From: JAVDCA01 sp963819385
Lineage (GTDB): Bacteria > Pseudomonadota > Alphaproteobacteria > Rhizobiales > Xanthobacteraceae
Length of the DNA stretch: 64,000 bases
Reading direction: 5' to 3'
NCBI GenBank assembly: GCA_963819385.1
Contig: CAWFVV010000002.1
Location: forward strand, 744,001-808,000
How positions within the stretch are numbered: position 1 is the first letter of the stretch; every line of letters starts with the position of its first letter. The notes under the pieces are model-generated. The model made no database searches. It had not been told where the DNA came from and worked only from the letters and a program-made list of their open reading frames with translations. A program made the position numbers and the translations under genes. Below, piece after piece: positions 17,716 to 26,446 of the stretch.

Positions 17716-19230
17716 CTAGCTCGTGATGAAGTTGACGATCGAGATCTTCGACAGCAGCGCCGTGGTCTGCAGCGAGGCCTGAAGCTGGGTCTGCAGTGCC
17801 AGGATCTGCGTGCCGACCTGCGTATTGTCGACGCCCTCGATGCTCTGCAGGAAATTGGTGAGCACCGTCGAGGTCTGCTGATGGCGGCTCTGCGCCGCCG
17901 TCATCGCGGTCTGCGCGTTGGCGACCCGCGCTTCGATGTCGGTGACGGTCTGCGTTCCGGGCGGCTCGTCGAGATTGGCGGCGACCCGCTCGGTGACCGA
18001 CTGATATTGCGCGGACGCGTTCGGATCGGTCGAGGAGTACGTCGTGGCGGCGAAGATCGCGACGTTCTTGACCGCGGTCGTGAGCGCCTGCTCGTTCGCC
18101 CGCATGCCGTAGGAGACGGTCTGCCCCTGGTCGATCGTCGCGGTCGCGGTCTGCGACGCGGGCGTCGAGCCGTTCTCGCCCGTGTACCACGTGACCGTGT
18201 TGCTCGGCGTCCCGGCGACGAGCGTGGTCGCGCTGCTCGGCGGCGAGCCGTTGACGCGCATTGGCGGATTGTCGTCGAAGAAATCGTTGCCGGCCGCGAC
18301 CGCGGAGGCGCCGTAAAGCGACGTATCGGCGATCTGGCTCACGCCCGACGACAGGGCGGCCTGGAAGTTCGTCGCGGTCTGCGCCGTCGTGGTGCCGACG
18401 GTGAACTGGCCGGCGGCGGGCGGCGACGACGAAGTCGCGGTGAGCGTCAAATTCTGCGTCGAACCATCCGGCAGGTTGAACGCGAACGTGACGGTGTCGC
18501 CCGGGCTCGGATTGCCGCCGGAGAAATCCACCGTGATGCTGTTCGGATTGGCCGGCGGGCCGCTCGGGCCCGAGACGGTGCTGCCGCCGCCAGTGAGGCT
18601 CGACGTGACCCCTCCAAGCTTCATGCCGAACGGCGAGCCGACCGCATTCTCGGCGATCGCGACCTGCGAGGCCGCCGGCGACGTGATCGCCAGCCGGCCG
18701 GATGCGCCCACGCCGTCCGCCTGCTGGCGCTCGCTCAGTACCTGGTTGAAGCCGGCCTGCGTGCCGGTGCCGTTGAGGATCTGCGAGAGCGAGGCGACCG
18801 GCAGCTTGTCGGGGCTCATGCCGGAGAAGATGAAATTGCTGCCGACCTGGGTATTGAGCGCGCCGATGATCTGGTCGAGCTGGCCTGCCGCGGCTTCCTG
18901 GTCGGTGGTCTGCCCGGTCTGGTCGATCGAGAACGGGGAGTTGAGCGCCGTCTGCTTGACGGTGCTCGCGGCGGTCGCGATCCCCTGCAGCGCGGTCTGC
19001 GCGACGCTGAGCTGGGTATTGACCGCCGTGATGGTGTCGTCGAAGCCGCTCATGGAGGAAAGCTGCTGCTGCAGGCCGACGGTGAGCCCGCGTTGCACGC
19101 CGAGGCCCGCATAGGTCTGCGACTTCTGCCCGGTGCCGAGCTCCTGCTGCAGATCGTCGAGCTGGTTGTTGAGATCAACCAGATTTCCGATCATCTGCGA
19201 AGAGATGCCGCTGACGCCCTGGATACTCAT
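17716..19230 (-). CDS. flgL: FlgL, flagellar hook-filament junction protein (HAP3)
   Basis: A 504-residue flagellin-like junction protein. The N-terminus (MSIQGVSGISSQMIGNLVDL, LDDLQQELGTGQKSQTYAG) and C-terminal helix (VGTQILALQTQLQASLQTTA to SKISIVNFITS) match the FlgL/flagellin D0-D1 family. The long Thr/Ser/Gly/Pro-rich centre is species-variable. FlgL sits between FlgK and the filament. It starts 10 bp after flgK in the same direction, so flgE-flgK-flgL form a likely operon. Confidence 0.9.
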   Translation of the reverse strand: MSIQGVSGISSQMIGNLVDLNNQLDDLQQELGTGQKSQTYAGLGVQRGLTVGLQQQLSSMSGFDDTITAVNTQLSVAQTALQGIATAASTVKQTALNSPFSIDQTGQTTDQEAAAGQLDQIIGALNTQVGSNFIFSGMSPDKLPVASLSQILNGTGTQAGFNQVLSERQQADGVGASGRLAITSPAASQVAIAENAVGSPFGMKLGGVTSSLTGGGSTVSGPSGPPANPNSITVDFSGGNPSPGDTVTFAFNLPDGSTQNLTLTATSSSPPAAGQFTVGTTTAQTATNFQAALSSGVSQIADTSLYGASAVAAGNDFFDDNPPMRVNGSPPSSATTLVAGTPSNTVTWYTGENGSTPASQTATATIDQGQTVSYGMRANEQALTTAVKNVAIFAATTYSSTDPNASAQYQSVTERVAANLDEPPGTQTVTDIEARVANAQTAMTAAQSRHQQTSTVLTNFLQSIEGVDNTQVGTQILALQTQLQASLQTTALLSKISIVNFITS

Positions 19231-19240
19231 GACGACGGCC

Positions 19241-21109
19241 TCACATCTGCAACAAGGTTTGGAACATCGATTGAACCACGTTGAAGACCCGCGCGTTCGC
19301 CGCGTAGGTGTTCTGCAGGTTCAGAAGATTGGTCATCTCGGTGTCGATATTGACGCCGGACGTCGTGTCCATGCGCTGCTGCAGCGCATTGAGCACCACC
19401 TGCTGGCCCTGCTGCAGGCTGCTCGCATTGGCGGCCGCCTGGCCCTGCTGGCCCATCACCTGGCCGAGGAATGACGTCAGCGTGCCGCTGAACGGCGTGT
19501 TCGCGCCGCCGATGCCGCTGGCGGGCGAGAACACCGAGGTCCCGCTGCTCATCTGATTGAACAGGAAGCTCGGCCGCGTCGGATCGCCGGACGCGGTCGG
19601 CGGCGAGGTCGAGAACGCAACGATGTCGGCCGGATTGGCGAGCAACGCCGGGTTGACGGCAATGCGCTGCGCAAAGCCGACCTGCTGCGGCCCGGTCGGG
19701 TTGATGGCGCCCGAATAGATGTTGGCGCCGTCGACGAACAGCGGCATCTGCGGGTTGCCGCTGGTGAGCGACGTCATGGTCGCGGTCGCCGACAGCGAAT
19801 TGACCGTCGCGGTGGCCGCGACCGTGTTGGTGACCTGCAGCGTCGTGCCGGCCGGATTGGAGAACTGCAGCCCGGCGCCGCCCAGCGCCGTGTTGAGCTG
19901 GCTCACCACCGAGGCCATGCCGCCCGAGAAATCGACGCCGACGACCTGTGTGCCCGGATTGCTGGGCGACGGGCTCGGCAGCGGCAGGACCGATGCGTTG
20001 TTGACGTTGACGATGCTGACCGTGTGCTGGACATTCGAGCTGTCCGTATAGGTCAGCTGCATCGCATTCCCGGGCTGCATCTGGCCGGTGTCGACCGAGA
20101 ACCCGTTGAGGCCGCCCGAGCTGACCGTGGTCCCCTGCGTCGTCACGTCGGACAGCGCCTGCGACATGTTCGCGGCGAACTGGTCGAGCTGCGTCTGCGC
20201 CTGCGGCAAAATCGTGTCGCGCATCTTGAGATACGCGCCGATCTCGCCCGACTGGATCGCGCCGGAGGCGGTCAGGTTGATCGGGTTGCCGCCGGGCGTC
20301 GTCAGCAGGACACTGCCGACGTCGCTCTTGGTCGGATCGGCGTTCCACAGGGTGTTCGCCGTCATCGAACCCTGCGGGTTGAACGAGAGCTGCGCCGCCG
20401 CCTGGCCGGCGCCGACCAGCTGGGTGCCCGATCCGGTGTAGACGTAGATCTGGTTGTTGCTGCTCTGGATGACCTTGATGTCCATGAGCTGCGCGAGCTG
20501 GTTCACGTCCTGGTCGCGCTGGTCGAGCAATGCCGACGTCGCGGCGTCGGCCGAGTTCGTGTTCGTGACCTGCGCATTGATCGAGGCGATCTCCTGCAGC
20601 GCGCTGTTCGCCGCTTGCACGTCGGTCGAGATGCCCTGCTCGGCGGATTCGCGCAGCGACTGGACGCCGTTGCTCGCCTGGTTGAGCTGCTGCGCGAGCG
20701 TCTGCGCGACGTTGATCGCCGTGCTCTGCGCGGTCGACGACGACGGATTCGACTGCAGGCTCTGCAGCGCGGTGGTGAAGCCGTTGAACAGCGTATCGAG
20801 CCCGCTCGGCGAGCCGGGCGTGCCGTAGACGTTCTGCAGCTGCCCATAGATGTTCGACAGCGTGGTCGCGAACGATGCGCCCGAGGTCTGCGTCTGCAGC
20901 TGGCTTTGCACCAGCACGTTGAGCTGGCGGGTGATCGCGCCGGTGACGACGCTGATCGACGTGCCGGCAGCCGATTCCTGCTGCTCCAGCGTCTTGCGGA
21001 CGTAGCCGGGGGTCTGCGCGTTCGCGATGTTGCCGGCGGTGACGGACAGCGACTGCTGCGTCACATTCAGCCCGGCCGTCGCCGCATTAAGTGCCTGCGT
21101 GAGGCTCAT
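19241..21109 (-). CDS. flgK: FlgK, flagellar hook-associated protein 1
   Basis: A 622-residue hook-filament junction protein. The N-terminus (MSLTQALNAATAGLNVTQQS, GNIANAQTPGYVRKTLEQQE) carries the rod/hook family signature. Further on are FNGFTTALQSLQSNP, DQRDQDVNQLAQLMDIKV, and the C-terminal ANARVFNVVQSMFQTLLQM. It caps the hook and joins it to FlgL and the filament. It is flanked by flgE (53 bp upstream) and flgL (10 bp downstream), all on the minus strand. Confidence 0.95.
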   Translation of the reverse strand: MSLTQALNAATAGLNVTQQSLSVTAGNIANAQTPGYVRKTLEQQESAAGTSISVVTGAITRQLNVLVQSQLQTQTSGASFATTLSNIYGQLQNVYGTPGSPSGLDTLFNGFTTALQSLQSNPSSSTAQSTAINVAQTLAQQLNQASNGVQSLRESAEQGISTDVQAANSALQEIASINAQVTNTNSADAATSALLDQRDQDVNQLAQLMDIKVIQSSNNQIYVYTGSGTQLVGAGQAAAQLSFNPQGSMTANTLWNADPTKSDVGSVLLTTPGGNPINLTASGAIQSGEIGAYLKMRDTILPQAQTQLDQFAANMSQALSDVTTQGTTVSSGGLNGFSVDTGQMQPGNAMQLTYTDSSNVQHTVSIVNVNNASVLPLPSPSPSNPGTQVVGVDFSGGMASVVSQLNTALGGAGLQFSNPAGTTLQVTNTVAATATVNSLSATATMTSLTSGNPQMPLFVDGANIYSGAINPTGPQQVGFAQRIAVNPALLANPADIVAFSTSPPTASGDPTRPSFLFNQMSSGTSVFSPASGIGGANTPFSGTLTSFLGQVMGQQGQAAANASSLQQGQQVVLNALQQRMDTTSGVNIDTEMTNLLNLQNTYAANARVFNVVQSMFQTLLQM

Positions 21110-21162
21110 ACGCTTTCACCAGGTCATCCGTCGTCGCCGTACGCCCTGCCGGCGCGGCGACG

Positions 21163-23199
21163 TCAGCGGATGACGTTCAAGAGGTCCTGGACCATCGAAT
21201 TGGCTGTTGTGATGATCTTTGTATTGGCCGAGTAGGCCTGTTGGGTGACGATCAGCTTGCTGAATTCGTCGGCGATATCGACGTTGGACGCCTCAAGCGA
21301 GCTGCCGACGATCGAGCCGGTCGCGTTCAGCAGGGCGGGGCCTGAGTCCGCGGTCGCCTCGTAGGCGCCGCCATCGAGCTGCTTGAGGTTGTTCTGGCCG
21401 TTGAAGTTGGCGAGCGTGACCTCGGCGAGCGGCACGGTGCGGCCGTTCGAATAGGTACCGACGACGCGGCCCTGGTCGTCGACCGCGATCGACTGGAGCT
21501 GGCCGGCCGAGGCGCCGTTCTGCGTCAGCAGGTTCACCTGCACGGTGCCGTTCGTGTTGGCGAACTGGGTCAACCCGCCCGAGCCGAACGCGACCTGCAC
21601 GTTGCCCAGATTCTGGCCGTCGACGCTGACGTTGTTGAGCGTCAGGCTGCTGATCGGCGGCGTGAGCTGTCCGCTCGAGTTGAAGGTGAAATTGGTGCCG
21701 GCATTGACCCAGGCCGCCTGCGTGTTCGTGGCGTTCGAGTTGGTCTGGTAGAACAAGTTCCAGGTGTCGGTGTGTCCCGCCCCGAGCGAGGAATCGTCAA
21801 TCTTCGCCCAGCGGAACTGCACGTTCACGGGCGCGCCGGTGCCGCTGAAGGAGGTGATCGAGCCGCCGGAGATCAACTCGTTCAGGAACGTGGGCTCGTC
21901 GACTCCGAACACGCTGCCATTTGCCGGCAGCGCCAGCGTATTCGTGATGCCGAACTCGGCTGGCGAGAAGGTGCCGCCGACCTGGACCGCATCGCTCGTA
22001 TTGCCGGCCACGATCGTGATGTTGCCGTGCGAGTCGATGCCCGTCCCGGCGGCGTTGACGCCGGCCAGCGCCTGCAGCTTGGCATTGAGCTGGGCCTCGG
22101 TCTGGACGTCGCCCGCCGCCGTGCCGAACGTGATGGTCTGCAGCGGGTTCGGCGGGTTCGAGCCGATCTGCACCGTCAGGGTCTGGTTGAGCCCCACCGC
22201 GTGCTGCGTGAGCAGGTTGGTGGGCGTGAAGGTCGTGCTGCCGCCGAAGCCGAGCGCGTTAAGATTGCCGGTCGTGTCGGAGATCGTGACGGTGTCGATG
22301 TCGTTGGTCGACTGGATCTGCAGCGCGCCGCCCTGCAGCCCCACCGTGAAGTTGGCACCGCCGCCGAGAGCGGCCGTCAGGTTCGCAACCGTCGACCCGG
22401 CGTTCACGGTGAACGACAGCGGCGACCCGCCATTGTCGACCGTGATGACGTCGCCGGCCGTCACGCCCAGCGTCGTGAGATTGGTGGTGGGCGTGAGGCT
22501 GGTGACGGTGCCGGTGCCGGTCGCGGGGGCGTCGGGCTGCAGATTGGCGCCGGTGCCCGTGATCGTCGCCGGCTGCGGCGCGCCGGCGAGCGGGCTCGCG
22601 GTGAAGTTCGCCGGGCTGAGCAGGTTCGAGCCGCTCACCCCCGACTGCGTGCTCGGCGTCTGCGGCACGCTCGGCAGGTTGGCGTTGTATTGGATCTGCG
22701 AGGTCTCCTGCGCCGGGATCAGGTTGTTGGAGAACTGCAGCGTCGTCGGAATACTGCCCGTCGGGTTGCCGGTCGACGGGTCGACCGGGATGCCCATCAG
22801 GTAATAGCCCGCGCCGTTGACCAGGAAGCCGTTCTGGTTGAGTTGGAAGTCGCCGCGGCGGGTGTAGAGATTGACGCCGCTGAACACCGGCTGATTGTCC
22901 GTGAAGGTGGTCGGCTTCTCGACGATGAAGTAGCCGTCGCCGTTGACCGCCATGTACGTGCTGGTGCTCGCGTTCTGGATGTCGCCCTGCACATTGTTGG
23001 TGGGGACCGAGTTCGACAGCACGCTGCCGGCGATCTGCTGGCTCGGCAGGTCGTCGGACACGAGGTCCTGGAAGCTGGTCTGGATGCCCTTGTAGGCAGT
23101 GGTCTGCGAGTTGGCGATGTTGCCGGAGATGTTCTGCAAGGCAAAAGACTGGGCGCTCAGACCGGACACCGCGGTCGTAAGAGCGTCGAAGATACCCAT
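21163..23199 (-). CDS. flgE: FlgE, flagellar hook protein
   Basis: A 678-residue hook protein, longer than the ~400 residues of enterobacterial FlgE, mainly through an expanded Thr/Asn/Gly-rich middle. The N-terminus MGIFDALTTAVSGLSAQSFA with NISGNIANSQTTAYKG is the Flg_bb_rod motif; MAVNGDGYFIVEKPT follows; the C-terminus (SNVDIADEFSKLIVTQQAYS, MVQDLLNVIR) is the Flg_bbr_C motif. The ATG at 23199, preceded by GGAG, was chosen over longer readings that add an Arg/Pro-rich tail. It is the first gene of the flgE-flgK-flgL unit. Confidence 0.96.
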   Translation of the reverse strand: MGIFDALTTAVSGLSAQSFALQNISGNIANSQTTAYKGIQTSFQDLVSDDLPSQQIAGSVLSNSVPTNNVQGDIQNASTSTYMAVNGDGYFIVEKPTTFTDNQPVFSGVNLYTRRGDFQLNQNGFLVNGAGYYLMGIPVDPSTGNPTGSIPTTLQFSNNLIPAQETSQIQYNANLPSVPQTPSTQSGVSGSNLLSPANFTASPLAGAPQPATITGTGANLQPDAPATGTGTVTSLTPTTNLTTLGVTAGDVITVDNGGSPLSFTVNAGSTVANLTAALGGGANFTVGLQGGALQIQSTNDIDTVTISDTTGNLNALGFGGSTTFTPTNLLTQHAVGLNQTLTVQIGSNPPNPLQTITFGTAAGDVQTEAQLNAKLQALAGVNAAGTGIDSHGNITIVAGNTSDAVQVGGTFSPAEFGITNTLALPANGSVFGVDEPTFLNELISGGSITSFSGTGAPVNVQFRWAKIDDSSLGAGHTDTWNLFYQTNSNATNTQAAWVNAGTNFTFNSSGQLTPPISSLTLNNVSVDGQNLGNVQVAFGSGGLTQFANTNGTVQVNLLTQNGASAGQLQSIAVDDQGRVVGTYSNGRTVPLAEVTLANFNGQNNLKQLDGGAYEATADSGPALLNATGSIVGSSLEASNVDIADEFSKLIVTQQAYSANTKIITTANSMVQDLLNVIR

Positions 23200-23397
23200 G
23201 ACTGTTCTCCACTCGGGTCCGAGCGGCCGTGGGCGGATCAGGATACGCGCTGGCCGCAAAACTCGCGGATACCTTCGCAAGCTCCGTGCCAGACATAATT
23301 TTTCGATATTTCAACAGGTTGCGCGCTCAGGCGGCCGCCCCACGCAATCCTGGGCGGCAAGATTCGGTACCTCGGCGGCAGAAAATGCCGGGCGCGC

Positions 23398-23901
23398 TCA
23401 GGCCGGTGGTGTGTCGGCGCCGGGCGTGAACTTCAGCGACAGCCCGTTCATGCAGTAGCGCAGCCCGGTCGGCGGCGGCCCGTCGTTGAACACGTGGCCG
23501 AGGTGGCCGCCGCAGCGCCGGCAATGCACCTCGGTGCGCCGCATCAGGAAGGAGCGGTCCTCCGTGGTCCCGATCGCGTTCGGCAACGGCTTATAGAAGC
23601 TCGGCCAGCCGGTGCCGCTGTCGAACTTGGTCTCGGAAGAATAGAGCGGCAGGTCGCAGGCCGCGCAGGTGAAAATGCCCTTGCGCTTCTCGTGGTCGAG
23701 CGGGCTCGAGAACGGCGGCTCGGTGCCGTGCTGGCGCAGCACGTCGTATTGCGCGGGCGTGAGCAGCTTGCGCCATTCGGCGTCGGGCTTCTCGATCTCG
23801 AACGTCCCGGCGGCGGCCGCCTCGGGTCCGCGCAGCGCACGCAGGCCGGCGATCAGCGCAATGCCGGCGACGCCCGTCAGCACCCATCGGCGATTGATCA
23901 T
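23398..23901 (-). CDS. msrB: Exported methionine-R-sulfoxide reductase
   Basis: A 167-residue MsrB. Residues 1-30 form an export signal (NRRWVLTG, hydrophobic VAGIALIAGL) with Tat-like twin arginines, so the enzyme is probably periplasmic. The MsrB fold shows TCAACDLPLY and HCRRCGGHLG, the two CxxC zinc pairs (Cys79/82 and 127/130), GTGWPSF, and Cys150 in RYCMNG as the catalytic residue. It reduces methionine-R-sulfoxide in proteins. The start ATG at 23901 has GGGAG upstream. It is 198 bp from flgE and may protect envelope or flagellar proteins from oxidation (inference). Confidence 0.92.
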   Translation of the reverse strand: MINRRWVLTGVAGIALIAGLRALRGPEAAAAGTFEIEKPDAEWRKLLTPAQYDVLRQHGTEPPFSSPLDHEKRKGIFTCAACDLPLYSSETKFDSGTGWPSFYKPLPNAIGTTEDRSFLMRRTEVHCRRCGGHLGHVFNDGPPPTGLRYCMNGLSLKFTPGADTPPA

Positions 23902-24065
23902 GGTCGGCTCCCTTCCGCGATGCACCGTTGCGCACCCTCATAGCGCATCCCGCATGCGGCCGGCACTCAATTGCGCTCACGTTCGCGCGAGCACAGGGCC
24001 TCGACAAGGACGCCCCCACCCTGTCAGATGGCCGGAAATCGCATCAGATATGGACGAAAAGACGC

Positions 24066-24911
24066 ATGCGTTTCGACGGCACCAGCGCCTATGTGGCGAC
24101 CGACGATCTCAAGGTCGCGGTCAACGCCGCGATCACGCTCGAGCGCCCGCTGCTGGTTAAGGGCGAGCCCGGCACCGGCAAGACCGTGCTGGCGCTGGAG
24201 ATCGCCAAGGCGCTCGGCGCGCCGCTGATCGAGTGGCACGTGAAATCGACCACCAAGGCGCTGCAGGGCCTCTACGAGTACGACGCGGTCTCGCGCCTGC
24301 GCGACAGCCAGCTCGGCGACGCCCGCGTGCAGGACATCCGCAACTACATCAAGCGCGGCAAGCTGTGGGACGCCTTCGTCGCCGACGAGCGTCCCGTGCT
24401 GCTGATCGACGAGATCGACAAGGCGGACATCGAGTTTCCGAACGACCTCCTGCTGGAGCTCGACCGCATGGAGTTCTTCGTCTACGAGACCGGCGAGACG
24501 ATAAAGGCGCGGCGGCGGCCGATCGTCATCATCACGTCGAACAACGAGAAGGAGCTGCCCGACGCCTTCCTGCGCCGCTGCTTCTTCCACTACATCCGCT
24601 TTCCCGACGCCGACACCATGCGGGCGATCGTCGAGGTGCACTTCCCCGGCATCAAGCAGCGGCTGGTGGCCGAGGCGCTGCGGCTGTTCTACGAGATCCG
24701 CGACGTGCCGGGCCTGAAGAAGAAGCCCTCGACCTCCGAGCTGCTCGACTGGCTCAAGCTCCTGATGGTCGAGGATATCGGGCCCGAGACCTTGCGCGAG
24801 CGCGATCCGAAGAAGCTCGTCCCGCCGCTCGCCGGCGCGCTGATCAAGAACGAGCAGGACGTGCATTTGTTCGAGCGGCTGGCATTCATGGCGCGAAGAG
24901 ACGGCCGCTGA
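24066..24911 (+). CDS. MoxR-type AAA+ ATPase
   Basis: A 281-residue AAA+ protein. Walker A is GEPGTGKT (residues ~33-40), Walker B is VLLIDEIDKA, sensor I lies in IVIITSNNEKELPDAFLRRC, and the FHYIRFPD region follows the arginine finger. MoxR proteins work as chaperone-like ATPases in metallo-enzyme or envelope-protein maturation, commonly beside a VWA-domain (CoxE-like) gene. No VWA gene is adjacent here: the downstream neighbour is convergent and unrelated. The ATG at 24066 begins MRFDGTSAYVAT, the usual family start; the reading upstream to 23928 is not conserved-looking. Confidence 0.88.
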   Translation: MRFDGTSAYVATDDLKVAVNAAITLERPLLVKGEPGTGKTVLALEIAKALGAPLIEWHVKSTTKALQGLYEYDAVSRLRDSQLGDARVQDIRNYIKRGKLWDAFVADERPVLLIDEIDKADIEFPNDLLLELDRMEFFVYETGETIKARRRPIVIITSNNEKELPDAFLRRCFFHYIRFPDADTMRAIVEVHFPGIKQRLVAEALRLFYEIRDVPGLKKKPSTSELLDWLKLLMVEDIGPETLRERDPKKLVPPLAGALIKNEQDVHLFERLAFMARRDGR

Positions 24912-24937
24912 CGCGGCCTATGCATGGCGCCGCGGCG

Positions 24938-25516
24938 TCATCCGGACGGACCGACCATGAAGCGCTTGTCGACGACCTTCCGATTGCCCACCCAGACCTC
25001 GAGCGCCCATTCGCCGAGCGGAATTCGCTCGGGGGGCGCGCCAATGAAGCTCCAGCCCATCAGCACGGACTCGCCGATGCCATACGTCTTGGTGTCCTCG
25101 TAAGCCTTCACGTTCTCGCCCGTCGATGCGTTGGGCATTCCAACGCCCGGAAATCGGAAGACGCGCCGAACCGTCACGTCCCGCCCCCGGTTGCCGCTGA
25201 GAACGTAAGACAAGCCGAATTGCACGTCGTTGCGTCCGGGAATCCCGTCGGTGTTGGATGACGGCGCGATCGGCGTCGAGATCACGCGGACGCCGGTCGG
25301 CGAACGAGGGTCGTCGACGCTTTTGCTGTCGGACACCGTATAGGTGCCGTACCATTGCACGCGCGCCGAAACGTTCTGCGCATGCGCCGCCTGGAGAAGC
25401 AGCGGCGCCGTGAGACACAGCAGCGCGACCCGCAAGGCCCGCACCTTCAAGAACCATGTGGCGACGACGGCCGCCGCGATGGCGCGAGTTGATCGATCCG
25501 AAGATTGCAAGAACAT
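24938..25516 (-). CDS. Exported DUF3859-like protein, copy 1
   Basis: A 192-residue protein with a signal peptide (hydrophobic LRVALLCLTAPLLLQ, cleavage near AHAQ) and a beta-rich mature part: VQWYGTYTVS, RSPTGVRVISTPIAP, GLSYVLSG, RRVFRFPG, LGEWALEVWVG, VVDKRFMV. It resembles the DUF3859 family; the function is unknown. It is a clear paralogue of the next gene (25678-26235), about 160 bp away in the same direction. The ATG at 25516 follows AAAGGGGGG and aligns with the paralogue's start; in-frame ATGs exist at 25522 and 25540. Confidence 0.75.
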   Translation of the reverse strand: MFLQSSDRSTRAIAAAVVATWFLKVRALRVALLCLTAPLLLQAAHAQNVSARVQWYGTYTVSDSKSVDDPRSPTGVRVISTPIAPSSNTDGIPGRNDVQFGLSYVLSGNRGRDVTVRRVFRFPGVGMPNASTGENVKAYEDTKTYGIGESVLMGWSFIGAPPERIPLGEWALEVWVGNRKVVDKRFMVGPSG

Positions 25517-25677
25517 CGACATCCCCCCTTTGACACTCATCTCACCGAACGCGCCTGCCCGGCGTCAGGCACGTGCGCCATCGAACATGGCCCTTCCTGC
25601 ATCAAGATGGACTTGACCGCTCGCGCCGATCGCAACCAGCGCCGTCGACGCCGCCCCCGACGGGCCCTCCCGCGCCA

Positions 25678-26235
25678 TCAGGGCTGAGAGATCGTGAACC
25701 GCTTGCTGACGAGCTTCTGGTTCCCCAACCAGACCTCGAGCACCCATTCGCCGAACAGAATTCGCTCGGGCGACGCGCCCTCGAAGCTCCAGCCCATCAG
25801 CACGGGGTCTCCGATGCCATATGTCTGCGTGTCCTCGTAGGACATCGTCTTCGTCCCGGTCGACGCGCTGGGCATCCCGTCCCCGGGGAATCGGAATACG
25901 CGTCGGATCGTCACGTTCTGTCCGTCGTTCCCGCTGAGAACGTAGGAGAGGCCGAACCGCACGCCATCCCGTCCAGGAATCCGGTCCGTATTGGAGGTCG
26001 GGGGGATGGGCGTCGAGATCAGTCGGTTGCCGGTCGGCGAACGTGGGTCCTCGACGGTCTTGCTTTCAGACACCGCATAGGTGCCGTACCACTGGATGCG
26101 CGCCGACACGCTTTGCGCATGGGCCGGCTGGAAGAGCAGCGGCGCCGCGAGACACAGCAACACGACCTGCAAGACCCACGTGGAACGGAGAACCGCGATG
26201 GCGCAAGCCAATCGACCGGAAGATTGCAAGGACAT
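25678..26235 (-). CDS. Exported DUF3859-like protein, copy 2
   Basis: A 185-residue protein, tandem paralogue of the preceding entry. It has a signal peptide (LLCLAAPLLFQPAHAQ) and the same mature blocks: IQWYGTYAVSES, STPIPPTSNTDRIPG, GLSYVLSGN, RRVFRFPGDGMPSAS, YEDTQTYGIGDPVLMGWSF, LEVWLGNQKLV. The spacer DNA upstream of the two copies is also similar, so the duplication probably included the promoter. Function unknown; presumably periplasmic or secreted. Confidence 0.75.
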   Translation of the reverse strand: MSLQSSGRLACAIAVLRSTWVLQVVLLCLAAPLLFQPAHAQSVSARIQWYGTYAVSESKTVEDPRSPTGNRLISTPIPPTSNTDRIPGRDGVRFGLSYVLSGNDGQNVTIRRVFRFPGDGMPSASTGTKTMSYEDTQTYGIGDPVLMGWSFEGASPERILFGEWVLEVWLGNQKLVSKRFTISQP

Positions 26236-26446
26236 TGGTTTCCCCCTGGACGCTCATCACTCGCAATGCCGGAACAATCGAACATTGCCCTTCCTGGATC
26301 AAGATGGATTCGGTGTCTCGCGCCGGGCCGCCGTTGGCGCTGCGCAGAGCCGACATAGCGGCGGACCTTGCCTCGTACGCCGTACGGGCGCGCGGGCCGC
26401 CAGGCCTGTTCCCTTCACGGGACCGGCCCGGTAAGGTCAGGCCGCC

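Noticed and set aside
17689..19284. 531-codon plus-strand frame opposite flgL
   Set aside because: Arg/Asp/Gly-rich antisense shadow; flgL on the minus strand has proper N- and C-terminal flagellar motifs.
20024..21235. 403-codon plus-strand frame opposite flgK
   Set aside because: Low-complexity Arg-rich shadow of flgK; no family features.
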